Positions 9,635 to 19,037 of a stretch of 64,000 bases of DNA are shown in pieces. Position numbers and translations under genes: made by a program. The notes beneath the pieces were generated by a model. The model was not told the origin of the DNA. It ran no database searches and saw only the letters and a list, made by a program, of their open reading frames with translations. Each line of letters starts with the position of its first letter. Position 1 is the first letter of the stretch. This DNA is from Candidatus Nitrosopumilus sp. (GTDB lineage: Archaea; Thermoproteota; Nitrososphaeria; Nitrososphaerales; Nitrosopumilaceae), in assembly GCA_016125975.1 (NCBI GenBank), contig JAEFCZ010000044.1:1-64000 (forward strand), in the 5' to 3' direction.

Positions 9635-10785
9635 TACGAGACACTTTTTGGTTCTAGTTTCTTTCTAGACATTATTGCTAATAGTGCTACTCCAATTCCT
9701 ATTACACAAAATATCAGATATGGAGTATCCTCTCCAAGAGACTGTGTTATTGGACCTCCAAGTGTTGGACCTATTGCCCAGCCCATTCCAAAGACTGTTT
9801 CATATGCTCCGATGATTTTTCCTGAAATCTCTTTCTTGGTTTTGCTCAAAATTATCTCCAAAGTTAATGGGAAAAATATGCTAAACCCAAATCCCATCAG
9901 AACTAACGCAATTGCAAAAGTGATGATAGAATCAGCTACAACTGATATTGCAAGTCCTGCTGATACTGCAAAAACTGCTGCAATCAATGTTTGACTTGTT
10001 TTTCTTGCAAATTTTCCTGCTAATGCAAATGACACCACACGTGAAATTCCAAAGATAAAAAACAATAACAGAATATCAGTATCTGTCATTCCATTATCAT
10101 TTAGAAATGCAGGATAAATCGTTAGAATTATTCCAAAAGAAGATGTACAAAAAAGCAACAAAATTATTACTTCTGGAAATCTTTTCATTTCCTTAATTGA
10201 TGAAAATGAGAAATGTTCGTGATGATTTCTAACACTCTTTCTTGAAACAAGGATTGAAGAGATTATTGCAGTAGCTAGAATAAATGCCGTAATTTGGAAT
10301 AGAATCCTGTAAGTTGTATCAAGACCTTCTAAAAATACTGTACCTAGCAGTGGCCCTACCATAAATCCAATAACAAAAAACATTGTAAACAATGAGATGT
10401 TCTTTACTCTGTTTTTCTCAGAGCTCTCATTTGATATGATGGACTCACATGGTGGCCAAAAAAATGCATGGGCCACACCAGTCATTATTCTAAATCCCAT
10501 TATTTCTGGAACTGATTGTGCAATTGATAGAAGGTAAATTGATGCAGAGTTAATTGCAGTTCCTAAAGCTAAAAGATATCCGTTGTTGAATCTGTCTAAA
10601 AGAATTCCTACAAATAATGGAATGAACATGTAGGGAATGAAATTAGCTAATCCGATTAATCCTAGTTCAGAATATGTTGCCCCTATGACATTTTTTGCAA
10701 ATATTGGTAGAATCGGTCCATGTAGTCCATAAGAAATACCGATGATTAGACCTGTGATGTTTACTAGAATCAGAACTTTGTTCAT
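9631..10785 (-). CDS. MFS transporter
   Basis: About 12 hydrophobic segments and MFS-type architecture. Confidence 0.85.
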   Translation of the reverse strand: MNKVLILVNITGLIIGISYGLHGPILPIFAKNVIGATYSELGLIGLANFIPYMFIPLFVGILLDRFNNGYLLALGTAINSASIYLLSIAQSVPEIMGFRIMTGVAHAFFWPPCESIISNESSEKNRVKNISLFTMFFVIGFMVGPLLGTVFLEGLDTTYRILFQITAFILATAIISSILVSRKSVRNHHEHFSFSSIKEMKRFPEVIILLLFCTSSFGIILTIYPAFLNDNGMTDTDILLLFFIFGISRVVSFALAGKFARKTSQTLIAAVFAVSAGLAISVVADSIITFAIALVLMGFGFSIFFPLTLEIILSKTKKEISGKIIGAYETVFGMGWAIGPTLGGPITQSLGEDTPYLIFCVIGIGVALLAIMSRKKLEPKSVSY

Positions 10786-11474
10786 TTGTATGCTGCAACC
10801 ATAATTGCCCCACCCATAAGATCTTTCTCAAATTCAACTTTGGAGAATTTCTCTAACAACAAACCTTCTAGCTTTTTGTTTTGAGGCCATCTTTTGAAAG
10901 TTCCATAAAGTGTTCCAAACTTTAATCCTAGTTTGCCCCCTGCAGTAAATGCAAGAATTGGCAAAATACATCTAAGATAAAATGCAACTCCTACCCTGAT
11001 GAATGCGCTATCTGGTTTTCCCAAATCTACAATAACAAATCTACCATCTTTTTTCAATACTCTGTGAATTTCAGAAATTGCAATTCTGAGATTTATTGCG
11101 TCTCTTAGAGAATATCCACATAACACTGCATCAAACTCTTCATCTCTAAATGGAATATGCTCAAAAACACCATTTGCCATGTCTGGTGTTTTCTCAAAAT
11201 GAGTGCCTGTATTTTTTAACATTGGAACTAGAGGATCATAAAGTGTAATTGAAATTTTTCCATCAGTTAATCTCAATGCTGTCTTTGACATGTTGCCAAA
11301 ACCTGAACCTGCATCTAGTATCTTGTTTCCTGGAAAGACTCTTTGTGAAATTCCACGATTACGGTGCTCTACGTCTTTTCCTAATGATATGATTGAATTT
11401 ACCTTGTCATAAACTGGAATAATTTCTCGAAGTACTTCAATTACTTCGCTCCAATAACTACTTCCTAAACCCAT
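10782..11474 (-). CDS. class I SAM-dependent methyltransferase, UbiE/MenG-like
   Basis: ILDAGSGFGNMSKTAL SAM motif, VLCGYSLRDAINLRIAISEIHRVLKKDGRFVIVDLGKP. Confidence 0.78.
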   Translation of the reverse strand: MGLGSSYWSEVIEVLREIIPVYDKVNSIISLGKDVEHRNRGISQRVFPGNKILDAGSGFGNMSKTALRLTDGKISITLYDPLVPMLKNTGTHFEKTPDMANGVFEHIPFRDEEFDAVLCGYSLRDAINLRIAISEIHRVLKKDGRFVIVDLGKPDSAFIRVGVAFYLRCILPILAFTAGGKLGLKFGTLYGTFKRWPQNKKLEGLLLEKFSKVEFEKDLMGGAIMVAAYK

Positions 11475-11526
11475 TATCTATCGTCTCTGTGTACTGAAAT
11501 GAATATCTTTCAAATCTAAAATTCTA

Positions 11527-12249
11527 TTATGGAGTAAACTTTGATGCGTTTTGAGAATATTTTTGTAAATCTGCTTCAGAAACCTTCTCAAAGACTTTTG
11601 ATTCAGATGAAATCTTTGCCATTTTGATATCATTGATTCCTTCTTTTTGTTCTGCCTTTAGATTGATTGCTGCAATTGCTAATGCTGCTGCATCCTCCAA
11701 ACTCAAATCATCTTTGTAATTTTTTTCCAAGAATGCATTAACATCATCAGAACCTGCTCCAATTGCAATTGCTGCAAATTGAACATAAGTTCCACTAGGA
11801 TCAGTTACATAGATTGATTCTCCTTTTTGATCAACACCTGCAATAATCATTGAAACCCCATTTGGACGAACTCCGCCATATTGAGTAAATTGATGTGCTT
11901 GGTCTGCTAGGTGTTTTGCAACGGTAGCAACTTCTACTGATTCATCATAGGTCATTCTGTTTCCTTGTGAGAAGAATCTTGCACTGTCTACTTGAACACG
12001 TGCATCAGGAATGTATCCTGCTGCTGCTACGCCAATATGATAATCTACTTGGAAAATTTTTTGTGTGACATCTGTACTTTGTAATGTACGAGGTTTCTCT
12101 TCAACTGCCATGATAACTCCTTCTTTACTAAGTACACCAATTGCCAGAGTTCCTCTTTTTACAGTCTCTATGGCGTATTCTACTTGGTAAATTCTACCAT
12201 CTGGAGAATACATGGTAGGTGTCATATCGTAACCACGCGATGCCATCAT
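11527..12249 (-). CDS. psmA: 20S proteasome alpha subunit
   Basis: MASRGYDMTPTMYSPDGRIYQVEYAIETVKRGTLAIGV proteasome alpha signature. Confidence 0.97.
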   Translation of the reverse strand: MMASRGYDMTPTMYSPDGRIYQVEYAIETVKRGTLAIGVLSKEGVIMAVEEKPRTLQSTDVTQKIFQVDYHIGVAAAGYIPDARVQVDSARFFSQGNRMTYDESVEVATVAKHLADQAHQFTQYGGVRPNGVSMIIAGVDQKGESIYVTDPSGTYVQFAAIAIGAGSDDVNAFLEKNYKDDLSLEDAAALAIAAINLKAEQKEGINDIKMAKISSESKVFEKVSEADLQKYSQNASKFTP

Positions 12250-12361
12250 GTTATCACGAGTCCATTCTCAGTCAATTTAAGGGTAATTATCGCAGCCTGA
12301 ATATGGAAAAGATCTGGAAATAGGGTTTTAAGCAAAACTAGCATATTTTACTTTAAGAAAT

Positions 12362-12745
12362 ATGGCAAACCAATTACTAGAGTTCAAGGAAATTCTTAGA
12401 TCTAGACAAGTTCCAGACCAAAGAAAGCCTGATAAACAAACTAGAAAATTATTGTTTTACTTGTTTACTAGTACTAGAGGTGGATTTACCAGATTGAGAA
12501 TTATCATGAGTCTGCTTGACAAACCATACAACACACATCAATTATCTCAAGAACTTGAGCTTGATTACAAAGCCATACAACATCACATGAAGGTACTTGA
12601 GAAAAACAATATAGTATCAAAAATCGGTGAAAAATACGGTGCAATTTTCCACTTGTCAAACTTTCTTGAAATGAACATCTCCGCTTTAGATGAAGCCATT
12701 GACAAACTGGATAGAAAGATGAATCACAAGAAAGTCTACATTTAA
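12362..12745 (+). CDS. winged-helix transcriptional regulator (ArsR-like)
   Basis: FTRLRIIMSLLDKPYNTHQLSQELELDYKAIQHHMKVLEKNNIV helix-turn-helix. Confidence 0.82.
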   Translation: MANQLLEFKEILRSRQVPDQRKPDKQTRKLLFYLFTSTRGGFTRLRIIMSLLDKPYNTHQLSQELELDYKAIQHHMKVLEKNNIVSKIGEKYGAIFHLSNFLEMNISALDEAIDKLDRKMNHKKVYI

Positions 12746-12819
12746 TTCCCATGTTATGAAAAGCGATCAGACATTTTTAACCAAACTTATATAATTGGAG
12801 TATTCCTAGATCGATCGTC

Positions 12820-14094
12820 TTGGTAAAGTCTGACCCCTTTGCAAATGCAACAAAACAAGTCAATGATGCCTGTGATATTATTGGCATCAAAGATAAAGAA
12901 TTAAGAAATTATTTGGCAATGCCAAACAAAGTTTTGAGAGTTAAAATTCCAGTAAAAATGGATAATGGAAAGATTAGAGTTTTCACAGGTTTTAGAAGTC
13001 AACACAATAATGATAGAGGCCCATACAAAGGCGGTATCAGATACTTCAACCCAGAAGGTGGGGTTGAGTATATGGAACGTGAAGTCATGGCACTTTCTTC
13101 ATGGATGACTTGGAAATGTGCAATTGTTGATATTCCGTTAGGCGGTGGTAAAGGTGCAATCTATGTTAATCCAAAAACTGAGAAACTCAGTGAAGGTGAA
13201 TTAGAGAGATTAACAAGAGGATTTGCATACAAGATTTCTGAAATTATTGGTCCTCAAAAAGATATTCCAGCCCCTGATGTTTACACAACAGGAAAAGAGA
13301 TGACACAAATCATGGATACATTTAGCAAACTAAACGGCAACAAATATTCTCCAGGAGTTATTACTGGAAAGCCAATTTCAATGGGAGGTTCCCTTGCAAG
13401 AAATGTTGCAACTGGTCTAGGTGTAGCATATACTGTTAGAGAAGCAGCAAAAGCTTTGAAAGTAAATCTAAAAGGAGCTAAAGTTGTCTTACAAGGATTT
13501 GGTAATGCATCAACATTTGCAGGTGAATATCTTGAGAAGATGGGTTCCAAAGTAATTGCAGTTAGTGACTCTAAAGGTTCTATTTCAATTCCAAAAGGAG
13601 CCAAAGTTAGTAAAATCTTAGAACACAAACAAAAGAAAGGAAGTGTTGTAGGATTCCCTGGTAGCAAAAAGATATCCACTGAAGAACTACTTACAACAAA
13701 ATGTGATATTCTAGTTCCTGGTGCATTAGAAAATCAAATTACAGCTAAAATTGCTAAAAACCTAAAATGTAAAATTATTGCAGAAGCTGCAAATGGTCCA
13801 ACATTACCTGAAGCAGACCCAGTAATTTACAAAAAGAAGATTCTAGTCATTCCTGATATCTTGGCAAACTCTGGTGGTGTCTGTATTTCATATTTAGAAT
13901 GGGTTCAAAATAACCAAGGATTCTATTGGTCATTTGATGAGGTTGCAAACAAGATGGAGAAAAACATCACTAAAGGATTCAAGGATGCATACGCTTTATC
14001 AAAGAAACACAAAATCGATATGAGAAAAGCAACTATGGTTCTAGCCGTAGAAAGAGTTCTTGAGGCCTTTAACCAAAAAGGCATTTGGCCTTAG
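12820..14094 (+). CDS. gdhA: Glu/Leu/Phe/Val dehydrogenase (glutamate dehydrogenase)
   Basis: GPYKGGIRYFNP, PLGGGKGAI, QGFGNAS; TTG start. Confidence 0.95.
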   Translation: MVKSDPFANATKQVNDACDIIGIKDKELRNYLAMPNKVLRVKIPVKMDNGKIRVFTGFRSQHNNDRGPYKGGIRYFNPEGGVEYMEREVMALSSWMTWKCAIVDIPLGGGKGAIYVNPKTEKLSEGELERLTRGFAYKISEIIGPQKDIPAPDVYTTGKEMTQIMDTFSKLNGNKYSPGVITGKPISMGGSLARNVATGLGVAYTVREAAKALKVNLKGAKVVLQGFGNASTFAGEYLEKMGSKVIAVSDSKGSISIPKGAKVSKILEHKQKKGSVVGFPGSKKISTEELLTTKCDILVPGALENQITAKIAKNLKCKIIAEAANGPTLPEADPVIYKKKILVIPDILANSGGVCISYLEWVQNNQGFYWSFDEVANKMEKNITKGFKDAYALSKKHKIDMRKATMVLAVERVLEAFNQKGIWP

Positions 14095-14465
14095 GCAAAA
14101 TAAGACTCGTAACAAACCAACTGTTCAACAAATACAATTTTCCCTTTTGTGATTTGTCGCAATTTTCTTTTGTATGAAAGATCTAACTTTGTTCTTCTTT
14201 GTAACAACTGAATTGTTTTTCCTGTAAACTGTCTTCCTTTTTTGTCTCTGTCAAAAAGAACAATAATTTTTTTGTACTTTGCAATAGCATCGGCAAATTT
14301 GTTCATACCTCCAAATCTATGAAATTCCAAAATTTTTCCTTGGCATCCTAACTTTCTTAATGCATTGTAATCTCTTTTCCCTTCAACAACTATGACTCCT
14401 TCAGTTGAGTTTAACTCCAAAACAAAATTTTGTAATTCTGAAATTTCTTGTTCTGTAACAAGCAT
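14091..14465 (-). CDS. Toprim domain protein (RNase M5/primase-like fold)
   Basis: GVIVVEGKRDYNALRKLG and IIVLFDRDKKGR Toprim motifs. Confidence 0.82.
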   Translation of the reverse strand: MLVTEQEISELQNFVLELNSTEGVIVVEGKRDYNALRKLGCQGKILEFHRFGGMNKFADAIAKYKKIIVLFDRDKKGRQFTGKTIQLLQRRTKLDLSYKRKLRQITKGKIVFVEQLVCYESYFA

Positions 14466-14513
14466 ATTGTTAGATTAGTTTTAACATATTAAGCACTTTT
14501 GTAAATACAAAAT

Positions 14514-15030
14514 ATGTCTGATGTATTACTTGTACAAAACACAAGAATTCAAGGCTCTGGATATCTTGGAGACCTTCTCAAAGCAGATGGATTTAACATT
14601 ACATCAATTAATGCAAAACCTGACAAACTTCCAAACAAAGATTTTTCATTTGTTGTAATTTTAGGAGCTGCTGAAAGTGCAAATGATGATTTACCTTATC
14701 TTAGAGAAGAACAACAACTAATCAAAAACTCTGTTGAAAAAAATACTCCTGTTTTGGGAATATGTTTGGGTTCTCAATTAATTGCAAAAACTTTTGGTGG
14801 TATGGTATACCCTGGACCAAAAAAAAGAAATTGGATTTTACAATGATTTGGAAATTAAAAATAACTCTGTCCTATTTTCAGGATTCAAAAACCCATTTAC
14901 TGTATTTCATTGGCATGGTGATACTTTTGATTTACCTGATGGTGCTATTAGATTAGCCTCATCTGAGCACTATCCCAACCAAGCATTTCAGTACAAAAGT
15001 GCAGTTGGCCTGCAATCCCATATGGAGTAA
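14514..15030 (+). pseudogene. class I glutamine amidotransferase (GMP-synthase-like), frameshifted at an A-run near 14820
   Basis: Frame 1 ends PVLGICLGSQLIAKTFGGMVYPGPKK; continues in the 14782-15030 frame as EIGFYNDLEIKNNSVLFSGFKNPFTVFHWHGDTFDLPDG...YKSAVGLQSHME*, with the nucleophile Cys and the GLQxHxE region in different frames. Confidence 0.85.
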
Positions 15031-15647
15031 AATATGAACAGGGAAAATATACCGGGATAAAAGTAAAAAAACAATTTAACAAAATTTCAAATGATGAAAA
15101 ACAAGGAGATGACCTACGACAATTTATATTCCAAATTTTTTCCAAAATTAAAGAATTTGCACGTAATTCCCCAATCTATGTTTGTAGCCCACCATTGGCA
15201 GAATCATTAATGATTTTGTCTGGTTTGATAGATGCAGGATTTCACATTCAATCACAAATTATCTGGGCAAAAAATCAATTCATTTTGGGACGTGGTGACT
15301 ACCATTGGAGACATGAAATAATTTGGTATGGTTATGAGTCCAATCCTCATTATTGGTGTGGTGACAGAACACAAGATACAATTTGGGAAATAAAAAAAGA
15401 TGCTCATTCTTCGTACAAACACCCAACACAAAAGCCTATAGAATTATCCAAAAAGGCAATTCAAAATTCAAGTAGAAAAGGGGACATTCTTTTAGATCCG
15501 TTTTGTGGTTCAGGCTCTACTCTTATGGCATATGAGCAAACAAATAGGATATGCTATGGCATGGAGTTAGATCCTGCATATGTGGATGTTATAATAAAAC
15601 GATGGGAGCAGTTTACAGGCAAAAAGGCAAAAAAAAGTTTGAAATAA
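15015..15647 (+). pseudogene. N-terminally truncated beta-class DNA methyltransferase
   Basis: Frame of ORF 15195-15647 read upstream gives IPYGVKYEQGKYTGIKVKKQFNKISNDEKQGDDLRQFIF...SPIYVCSPPLAESLMILSGLIDAGFHIQSQIIWAKNQFILGRGDYHWRHEIIWYGY...LLDPFCGSGSTLMAYE; motif IV Asp-Pro and everything N-terminal is missing. Confidence 0.82.
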
Positions 15648-15720
15648 TTAAAGAATAGTAATTTATTTCAGCCAGATTTTATAAAAAATGTCCTTTTAAT
15701 TCAATTCGTTTGTCATTATA

Positions 15721-16690
15721 CATGGTAAAGAATGTAGGGGCAACTAATGAGAATCGCCGTAACAGAATAAATTGTATCTTAAAGCATATTATAAAGTACA
15801 AAGAATCACAGAAAAAACTAACTGAAAAAAGACTCTTATTATTACTTGCACGCGATGGCCATAAATCACACGAGCCCAACTGGGAAAAGATAAACAATCA
15901 ATCCGAGAAGAAAATACCTTTGTTGCAGACTTGGCAAAGTACAGCTATTCTCAGATTATGGAAGATGAGATGAATACATTTTATTCCTTACGTGACCGGT
16001 TACGTCGATTATTTGATAGTAAAAAAGCAATAGAGACAGTATTCACAATGGTAAATGATGAGGGTAAACAAAAAACCATCAAAATAGCAAAGACGCCAAA
16101 TGAACTACTAGTCATTAAACAGATGACTTACATTACATTTACGATAAACAAGATAATTAACGGCGACATACTTGATGTATCCATTGCACATTATATCCAA
16201 AATACAAGGCGATTAGAGACAGAGGTACAGCTTAAAGATGATGAGATTGCACTGCTCAAAGAGCAACTGCATGCAAAGTCACTCAAAGTTGTTGCAGACG
16301 ATGAGAGAGAAAACAGTTGGAGTTAATGGTAGTACCGTGCCAGTAAATAACGATACCAGGAAAAAAGCCCAGTCTACAATTCCTGTTGGTTCAGGTGATT
16401 CAGGGAAAGACATATGTGACAAAATGAAGGATATTGACTTCTGGTGTAAAGAAGAGAAACGTGATCGGTTCTGCTGCAGCATGCATGTAGCAGGGTTGCC
16501 ACGTCATCCAGCTACAAAAGAGGAAATGCCTCCAACGCCGTACCAGCTAAAGTTTGTTGAAGCTGTAATCAAAGCAGTTACAAATCCAGGTAGTATGTCA
16601 GAGAAGGACTGGAAGAGACCGCCTTGATGGATTAAAAGAGCATTGGAAGAAAGAACTGGAAAGATTAGTAGTTGAAGAACTACCAGAACC
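15721..16690 (+). pseudogene. degenerate unknown gene with at least three frame changes
   Basis: MVKNVGATNENRRNRINCILKHIIKYKES... / RAQLGKDKQSIREENTFVADLAKYSYSQIMEDEMNTFYSLRDRL... / DICDKMKDIDFWCKEEKRDRFCCSMHVAGLPRHPATKEEMPPTPYQLKFVEAVIKAV... / LDGLKEHWKKELERLVVEELPEPE read continuously only across frames (shifts near 15875, 16310, 16620). Confidence 0.6.
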
Positions 16691-17173
16691 TGAGGTCGTA
16701 CTCCTGCAAACGCCATAATGCAGATGATGGTTCTTGTTCTTGGAGAAGCAGATGCCATTACCTGGTCAAGTTGTTTTCTTGTTGGTATGACCTCGTTTTC
16801 CAGAGTTACCGGAATGTCTGCATTTTTTATTTTAATTTTGCGCGTGGCCTGGATGTAATTGTGTGAAAGCCAAGAGCGCATTGACTTTACAATATCCTCT
16901 ATGTATGATGGTGCATACCCCTGGTCTTCAAGATACGATACATCATCCAGCATGAGGTCATCTAGTTTTTTGATGTCGCTTTGACCTATCTCAATTATAT
17001 TCTTGGGAGTTATGTTGTGTCGCTCACAGAATCGTCCGTCTCCTCAGCCTTACATCAGCAGTAAGCTTGCTTCTTCGCGCAATATTGCTGTACCATCTTC
17101 GAACATCAGGATCGTTTAGCAGTTGCTTGTGTCTTGCTTTTGGTAGTTGTTGTTTTGTCATGTTTGCTTTCAT
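16690..17173 (-). pseudogene. tyrosine recombinase remnant (N-terminal domain to first catalytic Arg only)
   Basis: Minus strand MKANMTKQQLPKARHKQLLNDPDVRRWYSNIARRSKLTADVRLRR / (shift near 17025) RFCERHNITPKNIIEIGQSDIKKLDDLMLDDVSYLEDQGYAPSYIEDIVKSMRSWLSHN...PTRKQLDQVMASASPRTRTIICIMAFAGVRPQV, then unrelated sequence. Confidence 0.72.
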
Positions 17174-17285
17174 TTTTCTCCACTATCCAAAGTTTATTTG
17201 CTTAAAAGGCGGGTTTTTGATCCATGTACGACCAAGAGACCATCCGGTCCATCTACTTAAAATTAGACAAAATATCAAAAAAATC

Positions 17286-17417
17286 ATGAAGGCTAGATTT
17301 CCTGGAAAATGTGTAGAATGTGGCGAAGCAATCAAAACAGGAAAAGAGATTCTAAAAAACTCTAAAGAGCAATGGGTTCATGCATCATGTTCAGATTTAG
17401 AAGATGAACTGCCATAG
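17286..17417 (+). CDS. small zinc-binding protein (CxxC...HxxC), start uncertain
   Basis: MKARFPGKCVECGEAIKTGKEILKNSKEQWVHASCSDLEDELP; a plausible N-terminal extension from ATG 17224 lies in another frame. Confidence 0.6.
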   Translation: MKARFPGKCVECGEAIKTGKEILKNSKEQWVHASCSDLEDELP

Positions 17418-17466
17418 TACAAATTTGTAACAAATTTTTTAAGTAACTTTCAAAAAATCTAGTCAA

Positions 17467-17886
17467 ATGAAAACAAAATCAAGTATTTTTCTAGCAGTTA
17501 TTGCATCATTTGCAGTTCTGATGTTTCCATCAGAAATAATTGCAGAGACTTCTGAAACCACTACAATCACTCCAATTAATGAAGAGATCAGTCTTCAAAA
17601 GACAGTCACTACAATGATTGTTCCAGAGGACAACACATTACCATGGGGATTTGTTACAGGTAGTGCTTCAGAATACGTTGAGAGACACCCAGTAATCATC
17701 CAATTCTTTGATGAAGCAGAGGATTTGGTACATGTTGCACAAGTAGATGTTAAAGGAGATGGCTCTTACGAATACAAGTTTAGAGTTACTAATATTGATG
17801 AAAACGGAACCGTGGAAAAAGCCTTTGAAGGCGAATATACTGTAATGGTATACAGAGTTATTCCTAACCAAAATCATTTAGTCTAA
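17467..17886 (+). CDS. secreted protein of unknown function
   Basis: N-terminal signal peptide (MKTKSSIFLAVIASFAVLMFPSEIIA). Confidence 0.7.
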   Translation: MKTKSSIFLAVIASFAVLMFPSEIIAETSETTTITPINEEISLQKTVTTMIVPEDNTLPWGFVTGSASEYVERHPVIIQFFDEAEDLVHVAQVDVKGDGSYEYKFRVTNIDENGTVEKAFEGEYTVMVYRVIPNQNHLV

Positions 17887-17943
17887 ACTTTTTTTATTTT
17901 TTCACAGAATTCATATACTATTCAAGAAAATGCTAGCTAGAAA

Positions 17944-18483
17944 ATGAGCAAAAATTTTTGGCACGACATAGAATCAGGAGCAGATATTCCTGAAATCATC
18001 AATGTGGTAGTAGAGATCCCCAAAGGTTCAATGAACAAATATGAATACGATAAAAAACATAACATGATAAAACTTGACAGAGTTTTGTTTTCACCATTTC
18101 ATTATCCAGGAGATTATGGACTAGTACCCCAAACACTTTCTGAAGATGGGGACCCATTAGATGCACTAGTACTTGTTACAAATCCAACATATCCAGGAAT
18201 TTTAATTGAAGCCAGACCAATAGGGTTACTTCAAATGAAAGATGCAGGGGATTTAGATGACAAAATTATTTGTGTATCAACAAATGATCCTAGATATTTA
18301 CATACAACAGATATTGCAGATATCGAAGACCATTATCGTTCTGAGATTGCTCACTTTTTCCAAGTATACAAAGATCTAGAAGGAAAGAAAGTTGAAATTT
18401 TGGGTTGGGAATCAGCTAAAGAAGCAAAAAGCATCATTGTTGAATCAATAAAAAGATACAAGAATACTTTGAAAAAATTTTAA
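17944..18483 (+). CDS. ppa: inorganic pyrophosphatase
   Basis: VVEIPKGSMNKYEYDKKHNMIKLDRVLFSPFHYPGDYGLVPQTLSEDGDPLDALVL. Confidence 0.97.
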   Translation: MSKNFWHDIESGADIPEIINVVVEIPKGSMNKYEYDKKHNMIKLDRVLFSPFHYPGDYGLVPQTLSEDGDPLDALVLVTNPTYPGILIEARPIGLLQMKDAGDLDDKIICVSTNDPRYLHTTDIADIEDHYRSEIAHFFQVYKDLEGKKVEILGWESAKEAKSIIVESIKRYKNTLKKF

Positions 18484-18484
18484 G

Positions 18485-18742
18485 ATGTCAAAAGAGTGTA
18501 ATCATTTTTTAGAAGAGAGAAAAGGAATTACTCCCAATACAAAAAGTTGTGAAGAGTGTGAAAAAGAACATCTACCAGTAGTTGCAATACGAATGTGTTT
18601 AACATGTGGTCATGTTGGATGTTGTGATTCATCTATTGGAAAACATGCAACAAAACATTTTGAAGAAACAGGTCATCCTGTAATGAAAGCAATACCAGGA
18701 GATATTTGGAAATGGTGTTATCATCACAAGGAATACTATTGA
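18485..18742 (+). CDS. UBP-type zinc finger protein
   Basis: CEECEKEHLPVVAIRMCLTCGHVGCCDSSIGKHATKHFEETGHPVM matches the ZnF-UBP pattern. Confidence 0.88.
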   Translation: MSKECNHFLEERKGITPNTKSCEECEKEHLPVVAIRMCLTCGHVGCCDSSIGKHATKHFEETGHPVMKAIPGDIWKWCYHHKEYY

Positions 18743-18770
18743 TTTTTGTATAATATCAGGAAATGATGTT

Positions 18771-18980
18771 TTGTTGAATAGAGAAAAAGTGCATTGGACT
18801 TTGTGGGTAGGCATAGGGTTTCTAATAGCAGGAGGAATTAGTTTAGGGATTTTATTTGCAGGAGAAGGCCCACCAAGATACATTGAGGAGACTGCAGCAT
18901 ATGGTTATGCCTGGATGATTTTTGGCGGAAGTTTAATTGTATATTCAATAATTAGAAGAATTTTAAAATCTAAAAAATGA
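18771..18980 (+). CDS. small membrane protein
   Basis: Two hydrophobic segments. Confidence 0.55.
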   Translation: MLNREKVHWTLWVGIGFLIAGGISLGILFAGEGPPRYIEETAAYGYAWMIFGGSLIVYSIIRRILKSKK

Positions 18981-19037
18981 AATTGGGTTTTCAAGACATC
19001 ATATTGATTTTTTAATAGTTAGAAAATTACGATTAGT

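Noticed and set aside
13281-13679. 132-aa minus-strand ORF inside gdhA.
   Set aside because: Shadow ORF of a clear glutamate dehydrogenase; composition mirrors the sense codons.
15679-15897. 72-aa minus-strand ORF in the island.
   Set aside because: Antisense to the degenerate plus-strand gene; no motif.
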